This document shows, one piece after another, positions 22,743 through 34,094 of a stretch of 64,000 nt of DNA. Both the position numbers and the translations under genes were made by a program. Source of the stretch: Melanopsichium pennsylvanicum (Eukaryota > Basidiomycota > Ustilaginomycetes > Ustilaginales); assembly GCA_900208305.1 (NCBI GenBank), contig OAPG01000008.1, positions 62,001-126,000 of the forward strand. Reading direction: 5' to 3'. The notes under the pieces were generated by a model. The model saw only the letters and a program-made list of their open reading frames with translations, made no database searches and was not told where the DNA came from. Each line of letters starts with the position of its first letter. Position 1 is the stretch's first letter.

Positions 22743-23149
22743 AGTTGTCACACATTGTAACACTAATTAATGCAAGTATTACTCTCATGTTGTGTCTGCT
22801 GGGAATGTGAATCTTTCTTGAATCCTCATGCCAGAGATGAGCTCGAGCCAATCAGCCTTGGGAGTGTCTAAGAACTCCCAGACATGCTGAAGAGGGGTAT
22901 CAGGAGGGTTTCTATGGTCATTGGCACCCAAATCCACAAGCGCATGAGGTCCAACAGATCGCTGCGCTGGCGCGTCCGCCTAAAAACCTCCACCCCACAA
23001 AACACTTGACCCTGCCTGGCACGCACAGACGTATTTTCCCCTCATCCTTTTCCTCCCCAAACCATCGAGGTTCCCATCTAGCCATCCTCCAGCATAGCCT
23101 CTCGACTCACCCACTTTTTTTTGCCATCTCTCACGACCGAGTCCCACAC
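22743..23149. other. Intergenic region UTP22-PI31, with an orphan exon-like segment
   Basis: A 407-bp gap. On the minus strand, 22979-22785 is an open 64-codon run preceded by an acceptor-like GTTTTTAG. It reads with protein-like composition (for example 'HVWEFLDTPKADWLELISG') and ends in TGA. No partner exon was found. It may be a gene relic or the last exon of an unannotated transcript overlapping the PI31 promoter. Confidence 0.35.
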
Positions 23150-24367
23150 ATGATGATCGACCTGCTCGACCCCTCCGCTCTACTCTCTGTCCTTCCCACG
23201 CTGCTTCCCGCTTCTTCATCCGAACCTCAACTACGCAATCCATCCGATGCCCTCGCTGCTTTAATCCATACCATCCTCACCCGCCTCGATTTTCGTCTCG
23301 TTGGGCTGAGCGAAGATGACAGACTTCCGACTTCTTCCGATGTTCCCACCTCCTTACCAAACGAAGCCAACAAACTCCCATCTCAATGGAACCACAAAGG
23401 GCCAGACCACTATGCATTTCGATACAAACAAAACCAAAGCTCGCTCGACTACCTTGTCAAACTGGTCAAACTCGGCAGCAGAAGCATCGTCCATGGTATA
23501 GCTCTACAAGGCTCGAAAACGAGCACCATGGAGGTTCAACTGGGTGATTTCTTCAGTACTTCTTATTGGCCGTTCCCCAACAAGGATGCGGAACCGTTGG
23601 TGAATGGGTATATTGGTTCTTCGAGAGTCAAGGATCTGGTGATTGCGTTCAAGGTGCAGGTGTTGCAACAGCTCGTTCCAGGACTGCGCAAGGACGGGTA
23701 TACGGAAGAAGAATCCGCCGCGTCCAATACTGGGTCTGGGTCTGGTTCTTCGACACAATCAATCAGAAACTCACAATCCAATCCGCCTCCTCTTCCACCG
23801 TTTGCGGGAGATGAAGATGACCCGTCATTGCCGACCGCCCAAGCCCCTTATCGTAATCCGCTGATCATTGGAGATAGGGACTTGGATCCTTTGGGAGGAT
23901 CGCCGCTTCGTCTACCCCCTCGCTTCGGAGGTGGAAGCGGCGGAACCAGTGCTCCCCCTCCCCTCTTCCCAGGTGCTGGAGGAGATACGGGTGGTGGTAT
24001 GTTTGTCGGTCCGAATCATCCCATATTCCGCGATCGCTTCCCGCAGCAAGGTGGGCAGGGCTTGCCTCAAGGAGCAGTACCACCGGGTGCGAGGTTCGAT
24101 CCGATTTACCCAGCCGGTGCAGCCCCAGGACAAGGACCAGGAGGAGGTGTAGGTAGGTTCGATCCGTTCAATCCTGATCCAGATGTAGGGGGTGCCAGGC
24201 CGCAGAACATTGGCGGTGAGCCGGATTGGGACGAACTCGCCCCGCCCAGAGGTGAGAATTCGTTTGCAAATAGGGGTGGTAGAGGCGGTGGCGGTGGCTT
24301 TGGCGGGTTCGGCGGTGCAAGGGGTAGAGGTAGCGGTGGTCCGGATACTGGTGGATGGTATTCGTAG
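23150..24367 (+). CDS. PI31-type proteasome regulator (PSMF1/Fub1 family)
   Basis: About 405 residues from the ATG at 23150 (a second ATG at 23153 is equally usable); the frame opens further upstream only through a TTG. The N-terminal part (about 1-170) matches the PI31 N-terminal fold, with 'DHYAFRYKQNQSSLDYLVKL', 'LQGSKTSTMEVQLGDFF' and 'YIGSSRVKDLVIAFKVQVL' strands and helices. The C-terminal part has the PI31 proline/glycine-rich regulator region, with 'DRDLDPLGG' and 'GGGMFVGPNHPIF' signatures. The tail is Gly/Arg-rich and ends in GGWYS. Family members bind the 20S proteasome core through this flexible tail. It is convergent with SEC26. Confidence 0.85.
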   Translation: MMIDLLDPSALLSVLPTLLPASSSEPQLRNPSDALAALIHTILTRLDFRLVGLSEDDRLPTSSDVPTSLPNEANKLPSQWNHKGPDHYAFRYKQNQSSLDYLVKLVKLGSRSIVHGIALQGSKTSTMEVQLGDFFSTSYWPFPNKDAEPLVNGYIGSSRVKDLVIAFKVQVLQQLVPGLRKDGYTEEESAASNTGSGSGSSTQSIRNSQSNPPPLPPFAGDEDDPSLPTAQAPYRNPLIIGDRDLDPLGGSPLRLPPRFGGGSGGTSAPPPLFPGAGGDTGGGMFVGPNHPIFRDRFPQQGGQGLPQGAVPPGARFDPIYPAGAAPGQGPGGGVGRFDPFNPDPDVGGARPQNIGGEPDWDELAPPRGENSFANRGGRGGGGGFGGFGGARGRGSGGPDTGGWYS

Positions 24368-24804
24368 TTCCCCCTCGTGCTCATTGGTACTCTTCAACAA
24401 AAGAATGAGACTCTGGCTTTTGGGTGTACTGCAAACTACACCACCTTCTCAAAGCGTTTCGATCCCACTTCCTTTCGTTCATTCAGTCAAATCGTTTGTT
24501 TCAGACGCTCCGGATCTAGGTGGAACCACAACAGTCATATTTGTCACAAGTGTCGAAAATTTCCGATCGCAATGATATGTCCAATCGCACCCTCTTTTGT
24601 CACTAAGACACAATCGAGCTCAGACCGCACACCTTTGTTGGAACGTGACCCGTTGATGGCACAAGAGTGTGCCGCAAAGATGGGACAGAGAGTTTAAAAA
24701 AAAAGTGACGAAGGTTGCATGGTTTCGGGAAAGAAAAAGACATGAATCGAGACAATGAACATGTGCGTCTTGCTTTGAAGTTTTCCAAAGATAGCATCCC
24801 CGGT
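24368..24804. other. Convergent 3' intergenic region, PI31 / SEC26
   Basis: A 437-bp gap between the stops of two convergent genes. It presumably holds both 3' ends. An A9 run lies near 24697. No gene seen. Confidence 0.5.
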
Positions 24805-27800
24805 CTAGTCCTTATTGGCGTTCTTCTGAGCAAGAGTGATCTTGTCGCCCAAACTGAGAGCAATTCCCTGGGTCTTTGATCGGATCCTGACATGTCCCTG
24901 AATCGTCTTTCCATCTGGCAACAACTCGATACTCAAATTGGCTAGAGCATCTTCGCCGAACAACGACCTTGCGTACATGTTTGCGCTTAGGAATCCACAT
25001 TCACCTGCCAAACTTGCTTCGGGAGTCAAACACGACATGTTGGTCGAATTCATAATGTGCGCCAGATACTCCCGGAGATCGGTGATCGAGGTGGAGACGT
25101 TGACCTTGTTCTCCCATTCGAATTCGGTCCACATGGCGCGGAATGCTGATTCGTTGCAGTAGGCTGGATGGATGTAATCCATAATGTCGATATGGATGTC
25201 GTTGAGTACAACGCACTTGCTATCGCCAGCGGATTGCGTACCCGTTCCTGCAGCGCCTTCGTAGATAATATTGCCGAAGATGACTCCAGTCTCGGTGCTC
25301 GACACTTTGATCGTCGCCTTGATGGACTGGTAGCTGTAAGGAGCAAGCGTATAGTTGCTCGGACGCTCGACCAATTTGAGATCGCCAAGCGTGGCGAATT
25401 CGATACTCAGGTTTTGGAGCGTTTCGGCGGTCTGGTTGACAACGAGCACGTCGAGCAGGATATCGAACTGGTGTACGTTCACATACGCCTCGGCGTAGAC
25501 GGGATCCGAGAACCCGGTAAGCTGGACGACGCGGGCGAGTTTGGAGATAAAGTCGTCTTTCGCCGCTTCAGCAGTCCCAGTGGCTTGCGTGAGCTCCTTC
25601 TCATATTCCTCAGCCGCACCATCCGCAGCCTTCTTGCTGAACTGTCGGAAGGACAAGAGGTCATCGGGCTGGATCTTGACGACTTTGGTTTCCTTGGCCA
25701 GCTTTTCTGCCGCCTTGGCCTGCTCATGCTCGATCATCTTGGTATACGCCGCCTTGGTATCGTGCAAGTACACTTCCTTGGCCTCTTGGCTTTCGGGTTG
25801 AGAGTTTTCGACGGAGGAAGCCAGGGTTTCGACGCAGGCCATGATGCGTTCGGTGGAATCCTCATCGATGGGAGATGCCGAAAATTTGCTCTGCCCAACG
25901 CGAACAATTGAGATCATGATGAGCATGCTTTCGGCGCGAAGACTGTTCTTGGCAGCGGCGTCGGAAGAAAGCTCACCGAAGCGGAGCACGAGCTTTGTGA
26001 GTGTGGAGGCGAGGACCGTGCCCGTGTAGAAATCGCCAAGGAGAAGGAGGGAGCGAAGAGGGGGCTTGGATGCATTCTTGACGGCCTCAAGGCGAGCGAC
26101 TTGATTGGCTTCTGAGCTGAAAGCGGTTTCTGTGGCGTAGGTTCCATCAGCACGTACTCGATTCGCGGCCGAAGACTTTGGCTTAGAAGCACCGCCAAGT
26201 GCGGACGAAGAGCTTGTTGGATCAGACTCCTCCTCAGCGCCAACATCAGCTTCAGCCGTAGACGATTCAAGCAAATTCTCCTCCGCCGCAAGGATGGGCA
26301 CCTCTCCGACCACTTTTCGGATCTGCTGCATCGCCTCCTTGATATCTTCAATACTGGCACAGTACTCTCCCACGATCCAGAGGGCGCCGCGGAAGACCTT
26401 GCCACTTTTGATCTCGGTAAATGTCTTGAGCAGCTTGTCGACGATGCTCGAACGAAGGTTGGGGAACTTTTCCACGACTTCGCGCACGAAAGCGATGACG
26501 TCTACGGCGGAAGGATTGCTCGAGTCACCCAGGAACTCCATAAGGACATGTACAACGTTAGAGGCGACCTCGGAGAATTTGATGGCGCACGTGTGAATGG
26601 ACTGGATGAGCAGCTGGCGGTACTCGAGGTTCTTGTCCTGCGACTGAGACGAGTCGACCGTCTTCATGAGCTCCTTCTTGAGCAGCAGCACAACTTCCTC
26701 AATGTTGCGACTGGAGACCATTTCAAGCGCGATGCGCAGGGCCTTGCGTCGCACGTCCATGTCGGGGCTGCTGAGGACGCGGAGGAGGTCCATGACAAGA
26801 GGATCGATGACGTGCTCGTGCTTGGTTCGAAGCGCATCGAGTCGGTCGAGAACAATGAGCTTGACGTTGTTGTCGCTCTCCTTGACGATGAGCTCGATAA
26901 GTGCGCTGGCGGTGGCCTTGACGGCAGCGGCATTCTGAGTCAAAGTGGTGAGGGTGGTGGCAGCCTCGTATTTGACCGAGTGGCTCGGGGCGGCGAGCAG
27001 CTCTGAGACGGAGCGAATGTAGCGAGGACGGTTAGGCGACTCGCCACGGCAGTTCTTGCGGATGAGCTCGATGATGGCGAGCTGCATCAGCTCGTCCTGC
27101 GATGCGACCTGGTCGCCAAGACCAAGGAAATATTGTACGGCGCGCTCAGGGGCAGTGTGGCAAAGGAGGACGAAAGCGTTACGCTTGCAGGTAGTGTCGG
27201 CCTCAGCGGCGAGGAAGGTCTCCATGAGTTCGGGTGCATCCACGATGAGGTTCTCATTCTGCTGATATATCGAGTAGACGCAAAACACGGCGTTCTTGCG
27301 GACATAGCTGTGACGGTGCTCGAGACACTGGCGAATGGTGGGAATCAAGGGTTCGAGAAGCTCGGGTTCTTTGACTTTTTGCAGGAAGCGTAATGTAGAG
27401 CCTCGGATGTATTCGTTGGGGTGTTGCAAATCGTTTCGGATGGCGTTGCTGCAAACAGGCAAGGGAATGTAGATTGGTCAATTCGACTGTTACGTGTAGA
27501 GTACGATGCGTTGACTTCGGCCTGAAAATTGGTTGTTGAGCCGAATAGAAAACTTACCAAACAAGGATCATCTCTTGCTTGAGATTTCCCTTCTCGTCAA
27601 GCTTGGGGCAGACCTCCCAGTAAAAGTGAAGCATCTTCTTCAACTGCTTATTGCGACTGGGCAAAACATATTGGATGATGGGCATTAGGAGTGTAGGTTG
27701 TGGCGAGCCATTGAGAGTGGAAACGATGATGCGTCGGAGGGTTTCGAGCTTGACCTCATCGGAGCCGCGCTGAAGATTGTTTCGCAAGTCCTGAGTAGAA

Positions 27801-27868
27801 AGTTCGATACCGTCGCTGCTGGGATCGGGAGCAACGACGGTATATGCGATGACCTCGGAGGACATCAT
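24805..27868 (-). CDS. SEC26: Coatomer subunit beta (Sec26/COPB1)
   Basis: Two exons: 27868-27558 and 27448-24805. The intron has a GTAAGT donor and a TTTGCAG acceptor; joining creates the conserved 'MILVCNAIRNDLQHPNEYI' block. Total 984 residues (yeast 973). The N-terminal two thirds is an adaptin-type HEAT solenoid ('RGSTLRFLQKV', 'RKNAVFCVYSIYQ', 'RRKALRIALEM'). The C-terminal third is the beta-COP appendage ('GVIFGNIIYEG', 'NDIHIDIMDYIHPA'). It forms the F-subcomplex of COPI and mediates retrograde Golgi-to-ER transport and Arf1 binding. Two adjacent ATG codons at 27868 and 27865 could both start. Confidence 0.95.
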
Positions 27869-28787
27869 TGTGGCGAGAGACTGGATCCACAATCTGAGGG
27901 ACAAACGTGTCGATTGTCGGTTTTGGTTCGAGGTCCAGTTGGGCTGGTGCAGAAAGTAGCGTGCCCAACCGCTGCGTATGCCGTGATGAGAGAGTGCAGT
28001 CTCAACGTATGTGTGAGTGAGAGTGCGTTCAGCTCTATGCAAAATGCTGGAGATATCAAGGGCGAAAGCGAGGATGGCGAGTAACGTGTTGAGATTGTGA
28101 GAGATGTGATACCGACGAGAAGAGACTATGCACTCACTGATGATTGACGTGTTGAACTTTGGCTGGCTGGCTGGCTGGCTGGCTGGCCCGCTGTTGAATT
28201 TGGTTGGTTCTGCGTGGCAGAAGAGCAAGACAGCCAATCTTCCAGCTCAACACTCACACTCTGCCTCTTGAACATTTGAATTACAGTAGCGCAGCTCAAA
28301 AGCACGCCGCTCAGATCACTCTCGTGTGTACTCGTTGCTGCACACTCCGCGTCCTCTTTCTCTTCTGGTTTTGCTGCGACTTTCAAGCGCGTCGATTTTG
28401 AACTCTTCGATTTGCTGCTCTCACCTCGATTTCGATTCGAAATGTGCTTTTGGCGTGGCCGAAATTTGTATTTCCACCCTTCACTCGCACGGCACATTAC
28501 AAGCTGGCGTTCGAAGGCTCGGCTGCCATCCCGCCATAGCGACAGTGCCATAACTTAGGCCTCGTTCGCCTTCGTGTGGTGTCATAGCTTCGCAGCTAAT
28601 CTTTGATCCGCACAGTCTATCACTTCAATCACACCAGTCCCGCATCATCACTGTCACAGCACTGCAATGTAAATCACCAATCACTATATCGCTCTCAAAG
28701 TGCGAAAGTATTTGGATCGTATTCTTGTGATCTGAGCTCGATCGACACAGATCAAGGCAGTGCGGTGTACGATTGCGTGACGATGCA
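27869..28787. other. Intergenic region SEC26-ECO1, with GGCT repeat
   Basis: 919 bp holding the SEC26 promoter/leader and the ECO1 3' flank. A GGCT tetranucleotide array (about six copies) spans about 28161-28187. No gene seen. Confidence 0.5.
28161..28187. repeat. (GGCT)n tetranucleotide array
   Basis: About six tandem GGCT units upstream of SEC26. Confidence 0.9.
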
Positions 28788-29885
28788 TCATAACCCTTCG
28801 AAAACAACCAATCTATCCTTGGAGTCCGCCTTATCCTTCCTGATCCAAGCTTCAGCGAGCTTCCTTCCCGCCTCCGTGGGCTGGCTGAACGCTACAGCCC
28901 TTGCTCTGCTTCCATACATCTTCTTCAACCCTTTCAGGTCGAACCCGTATACGCTGTTGTTTGCCGCAGCATCCACTAGCGCCGTAGCGAGACCTGAGCG
29001 ACGCCAAGCTGGGATCGTGTGAATTCGAAAGATGCCCACCGGTGGTGTGCTGGAGGAGGGTAGAGGGGTTGACACGACGATGGCGTCTCCTGCATCGTTC
29101 CACACCGCACTAGCGGCGTCTTTGTAGCTTGGTCCTTCGGTGATGAGATCGGGGACAGTTTTGTTTTCCTTGTCGTTGTTGGAAGGTAAAACCTCTCTTG
29201 CTTGGCCTGGCGGAAGACGGCCGGCAACGGCAGCACCAGCCGCCCTACCTCCGCACACAGCAACCAACACTTTACATCCCTCAATGTCGCCCACATCCAC
29301 CTTTGCCGCCCCGAGTGCCTCATCCACTGTATCCAACAGCTCAGAAATCTTTCGCATCGCCACATTATCTTTGAGACTCGCCATATCGTAACACTTAATC
29401 ACCACACTTTCTGACACGCCGCCTTCCCCTGCACTGCTGGCGGTGTTGCTCGACTTACCCTTCAGCACCGCCTTCCCCTTTGCCGTGCGTCGCGCGACTG
29501 TGAGGGAATCGACAATCTCGCCGTGCGCAATGAGCGCCTTGGCGCTCCAATCCAATCCCCGAACACTCCTCTCGTGATGTCGAGAGTGCAAAGCGGTGTC
29601 TTCCGCCGACGACTTGTCGTATTGCATGTCGCACTCAACGCACCGTACGCGGATGCGCTGGCCCAGATCCAGGATGAGCTGTTCCGGTTCTTTGGCGGTC
29701 GACCACAATGCCGTCTTGTGCTGTGCTTTGCGTGATGCAGCCTTGCTAGCATGGCGAAAAGTGGGAAATAGTGGTGCGTGGGTAGAAGAGGACAGAATCG
29801 GGCTGCTCAACGCTTTGTCCTCGTCAAAGTCCTGATCGGTAGAGTATGAGGAGGAAACGGGTGCGGGTGAGAGGTCTTCTGTCAT
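28788..29885 (-). CDS. ECO1: Eco1/Ctf7 cohesin acetyltransferase
   Basis: 365 residues from the ATG at 29885. A C2H2-type finger occupies residues 82-104 (C82, C85, H100, H104), the hallmark of Eco1/ESCO proteins. The C-terminal GNAT domain shows the acetyl-CoA loop 'IPAWRRSGLATAL' (about 295-307) followed by the family block 'AVAFSQPTEAGRKLAEAW'. Family members acetylate two lysines in the Smc3 head during S phase to establish cohesion. The frame continues open a few codons upstream to an acceptor-like TTACGCAG at about 29910 with a GCTGAC branch site, so a short 5' exon, possibly with a PCNA-binding motif, may be missing. It lies 187 bp downstream of MSH6 on the same strand. Confidence 0.88.
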   Translation of the reverse strand: MTEDLSPAPVSSSYSTDQDFDEDKALSSPILSSSTHAPLFPTFRHASKAASRKAQHKTALWSTAKEPEQLILDLGQRIRVRCVECDMQYDKSSAEDTALHSRHHERSVRGLDWSAKALIAHGEIVDSLTVARRTAKGKAVLKGKSSNTASSAGEGGVSESVVIKCYDMASLKDNVAMRKISELLDTVDEALGAAKVDVGDIEGCKVLVAVCGGRAAGAAVAGRLPPGQAREVLPSNNDKENKTVPDLITEGPSYKDAASAVWNDAGDAIVVSTPLPSSSTPPVGIFRIHTIPAWRRSGLATALVDAAANNSVYGFDLKGLKKMYGSRARAVAFSQPTEAGRKLAEAWIRKDKADSKDRLVVFEGL

Positions 29886-30072
29886 GGCTCGTCTAGAGCG
29901 ACCTGCGTAAGTCGTCAGCTTTCTGGCTGCTGTTAGAAGTGGTTCCGCTGGCTCAGCTCCAACGTCATCGCTGTCGCCAGGCGCAGCTATTCTTCATAAG
30001 ATGCAGAGACGCGCGGGCACATAATAAGACGTCAGAAGAGTGAATTTGGACTCGGGCATTGACACGTGAGCA

Positions 30073-33000
30073 CTACGTACAGGTCGTGGTTGGGGAAGGG
30101 CTAACGAGTGACTTGGCGTTGCCTCTGTTGGCCAGAGCAGCTACCTGAGAGCGAATGATGTCGAGCTGAGAAAGCGTGGTGAGTGCCTTTGCTTCGGTAT
30201 CCTTATCGCTACTACACGGACCGTCTTCGCTGGCCAGCTTGAAGAGGTGAACAAAATCGCTCAGCAACGCAAGAGGGATTGCGCTCTTGTTCTTCTCGGC
30301 TTGAGATGCTTTGGTCGCTTCCCCAAACTGGTGAGAGACTGTCGCTGCACGATCGCAGATCTCGTGAGGCACTCCGGCGAGGGCGGCGACTTGGGTGCCG
30401 TAAGAAGACTCGGCGATGCCGTCCACCAGACGATAACTGTACATGTCAAAAGGTAGAAGGCGAAGTGAGAATGTCAGTAGGAGATTCCAAAGAAGAGAGG
30501 GTGATGATATAGAGCCACTCACGTAAAGATCACCTCGCGCTTCGCGTCATCGACCAGCACCTGCATGTGCTTGTTGCTGACTCTCGAGTATGACTCGAAG
30601 TCATAGGCCAGATTGGTATAGTGCGTCAAGAAGAAGGTTAAGCATCTAGTCCTGCTGACGAGGTGATGGACCACCGCAAACGCAATCGCCTGTCCATCAA
30701 AAGTGCTCGTACCCCTGCCCAGCTCGTCCATGATCACCAACGACCGCGGTGTACACTCATTGATGATGCGCGAAGCCTCGAGCATCTCGACCATGAAGGT
30801 GCTATTGTTCCGGAAGATTTGGTCGTTGGCGCCCATTCGCGAGGCGATCCTGTCCACCGGCGAGATTCGCGCCTTTCTAGCTGGTACTCGACAGCCCAGC
30901 TGCGCAAGAATCACAGCGGTAGCGCTGGTACGTGCGGTTGTACTCTTACCCGCCATGTTACCACCTGTCAAGATGACCACCTCGTCGTTCTTTCCACCAA
31001 GTCGAATGTCGTTGGGGATGAAGTCGACGTTTTCGCCGGCAATGCAGGGGTGTCGGAGCTCCTCGAATTCGAGCAGGGCTGTCTCGTGATCCACCAGCTC
31101 GGGTCGGCACGAAGGCTCGCCGATCGCATACGAAGCCTTTGCCAGAGAGAGCAAGCAGTCGATCTCGGCAACGGTCTTGACCGCTTGAAGGAAGACATGG
31201 CTCTGTTCGGAGAAGTCGGCGAAGAGGCTCTGGTGGAATTGCTTCAGAGCGGCAAGACGAGTCTCGCGTGCCTCCTTGATGTCTTGGACCAGATCGCGGA
31301 CCTCGGGCGAGTACCAGCGGTTGCGATCCTTGGTAGCGCTCAGTTTGGTCCAGTTGGCTGGTACTTTGGTTGAGACGGGAACCTCAATCTGAAAGATGTC
31401 CTTGGTGCCGAGATGCTTCCATGCACACTTTGCAGCAGTGAGCTTGAGCTGCTTGCGGTACGAGTCGATCTCGCTCTCGAGTTGCGCTTCGATTTTAGCG
31501 ATGGCAGCCTCTGCACGGTCGAAAGGTTCAAAAGCATCCTCGATCGGAGTAAACGATCCATCCTCAGTCATCCTGAAGCTGGATTGGAGCTCACGAGCGA
31601 TCGTAGAGACCGGCGGGATCGACTCCAGAAGATCGTCCATCACCTTGGTCTCGAAACCCTCGCACTGGGATCGAAGTTCTCGCACCACCTTCTCGAACTT
31701 GGTCAGCGATGTGAGAACTGCAGTGAAGTCACGAGGACGGCATTTACCGGCTCGAACTCGAGGAACGATACGCTCAATGTCTGGCAACGCTTTGCCAAAG
31801 GTCTCGAACTCGTCGCCAAAGCAGGGGAACTTGAGCAGATCCTCGACTGCATCTTGACGAGCTCGAACAGCATCAGCGGTCGCCAGAGGCGCTACAAGCC
31901 AGATCTTGAAGAGTCGCTTGCCGAAGGGCGTCACGCAGCGGTTGAGTAGGCGATGAAGCGTGCCTTGGTCGGTACCTTCATCGTTCTGCAGTACATTGAG
32001 ATGAGTGAGCGATTGCGCGTCGAGCACGAGACATCTGTCCTGGCGCAGTGGGTCAAATATGTTAAAGTTGCGGCTCGAGCAGAGGTCGCGGTCGAGGTTG
32101 AGCTGGGCCAAATAGCAGAGCATACCGCCCAGTGCAGACATGGCACAGGGTCGATCGACCATGGAAGCAATGCCATCTGGAAGGAGCGATGGGTCGACAG
32201 GATCTAGCGATTCGATCTTTGCTTCAGCGTCAACCTCCGGATTGAATAGCGCGTTGAGCTTGCGCAAAGTGGTGTCTGGCTCGAAAAACTCGATGACGGG
32301 CTTGAGCATGGTGATCTGAGCCATGGTGGGTACAGTGCTGCGCAAGACTCGAAGTGTAGGTGCGGTGAGTCCTGCCTTTTCGTGCAGGACCTCCTTGAGT
32401 CGCAGCGATCGAAGTAGCGTTTCAAGTCGGGTGCGCGACTCGTCGTCTTCAAACTCGGTCAAGTTGAACTCGGCAGTGGCAGCATCGAGCGTGCACACGC
32501 CAAAGACGGGACCATTGCGGCCGGCCGTGGCTGATTCCTTGATCGAGACACAGTAGCTGTTCAGATCATCGGGCAACGATGAGGCGTCGACGATGGTCCC
32601 ACTGGTCAAGACGTGTCGGAGCTCGCGGTTGACGATCTCGGACCCACCACCGCGCGAGCGTTCCCCTACACGCATGCCTTTGGCCACAGCCGTCTCTGTC
32701 TGGTCCACGCGACCGACCTTGTAGCCCAAAGCAAGGAACTTGGCCGCAAAGATGTCGAAGGATGCTTCGGGAACACCGACCATCTTCATCTTGACGCGGT
32801 CGGTGAGCTTGAGGTCGAATTCGCGATGACCAATGAGGGCATCTTCTTCGTAGAGCTCGTAAAATTTGCCCTTTTGGAAGAAGAGCACCGTATCCCAGTG
32901 GTTTTGCTTGATCTCCCAGAATTGCTTTTCAAACGGTGTAAAGTCTTTCCAGGCCGATTTGGGGATGAAGACGGAGCGTGAATCGTACTCGGCATCGCCA

Positions 33001-34094
33001 GGACGCTTGCCGTCCTTGTCGCGCAGATCGACCAAGAAGCTGTAAGCCTGCTCGTTCTCAGCCTTCTTGCGCTTCTCTTCGATGACGCGTCGCTCGGCTT
33101 TGGTGAGGTGCGACAGAGATGCGGGAGAGGGTCCGCTGCGAGCGGCACCATTGCTGGCACCAGTTGCGAGAAAAGAGCTGGGTGATGACGATCCTGAAGC
33201 GCCACTGCCCAGTTTGAAGGAGCTGAGGGCAGGGTTGGAGCCTGCTGCGCGGGACGAAGAGGCTAGGGCAGACGAAGAATCACGTGCGTTCTTCTTCGCA
33301 ACATTTTTGCTGCGTTTCGATGGCTTGCGGAACGCGTCGTCGTCGCTGTCTTCCTCAACTGCAGCCGACCAGTCGCTCTCGTCGGAAGCGTTGCCTGCGT
33401 CCAAAGGGAGCATCTCTTTGTCATCATCGTGATCGTGCGGGGCAGTATAGTCGTCTTCTTCCTTTGTCTTGCGCGCACGTTTGGCAGATCCGCGCTTTTG
33501 ATCCTTGGAGAAGATCGGCATCTCGTCTTCGCTGTCGCTGTCGACGGCTGCGACACCTTCAGAGTCAGATTCTGCGTATGTTACGGGCCGCTTGGCCGCT
33601 ACTCGACGACGAAAGAGAGGCTGTTCAATTTCTTCTTGGTGGTCGTCGACATCCATACGCTCAACGTCGCTGCTCGGAGGCGGTGTGAGGTCCTCAGAGT
33701 CTGATGCTTTGGTGTATTTCGGAGCGGGAGTTGCTTGTGTGACTACTTGAAGACTCTCGGTGGAAAGAGAACTGGAACGGTGATATGTAGGGGAAGAGGA
33801 TGGCGGTCGTTTCGCGTCACTGCCGGTAGCGGCGTTCTGGCGCGTGCTAGATCTGGACTCGCTCGGTGGAGGCGTGTCGAGAGGTTGTGCTTTAGATGCC
33901 GCCTTGTCTGTCTTGAGCGATGGCGACGCAGCTTTGGAGTCGCCCTTCTGCTCAGCTTTGCGGATGGTTGGCTGAGGAGCAGCCTTTTGCTGGGTTGGTG
34001 ACGATTTGCTCGAGGAGGCTTGCCCTGCTGGAACCTTGGAGAAGAAGCCCAGCAGCGAAGACTGCTTCGTGCTAGTGCTTGCTTTGCCAGCCAT
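30073..34094 (-). CDS. MSH6: DNA mismatch repair protein Msh6
   Basis: Two exons: 34094-30523 and 30436-30073. The intron has a GTGAGT donor and a TGTACAG acceptor; joining restores 'VIFTYRLVDGIAESSYG'. Total 1311 residues (human 1360, yeast 1242). The N-terminus has a PCNA-binding PIP box, QSSLLGFF at residues 11-18, followed by a long acidic/Ser-rich tether. The mismatch-reading motif GKFYELYE (Phe-x-Glu) is at about residue 409. The ATPase has Walker A 'GGNMAGKSTT' at about 1045, the 'ELGRGTSTFDG' Walker B/signature block and the 'THYTNLA' motif. The C-terminal helix-turn-helix region is in exon 2. With Msh2 it forms MutSalpha, which recognises base mismatches and small loops. Confidence 0.95.
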
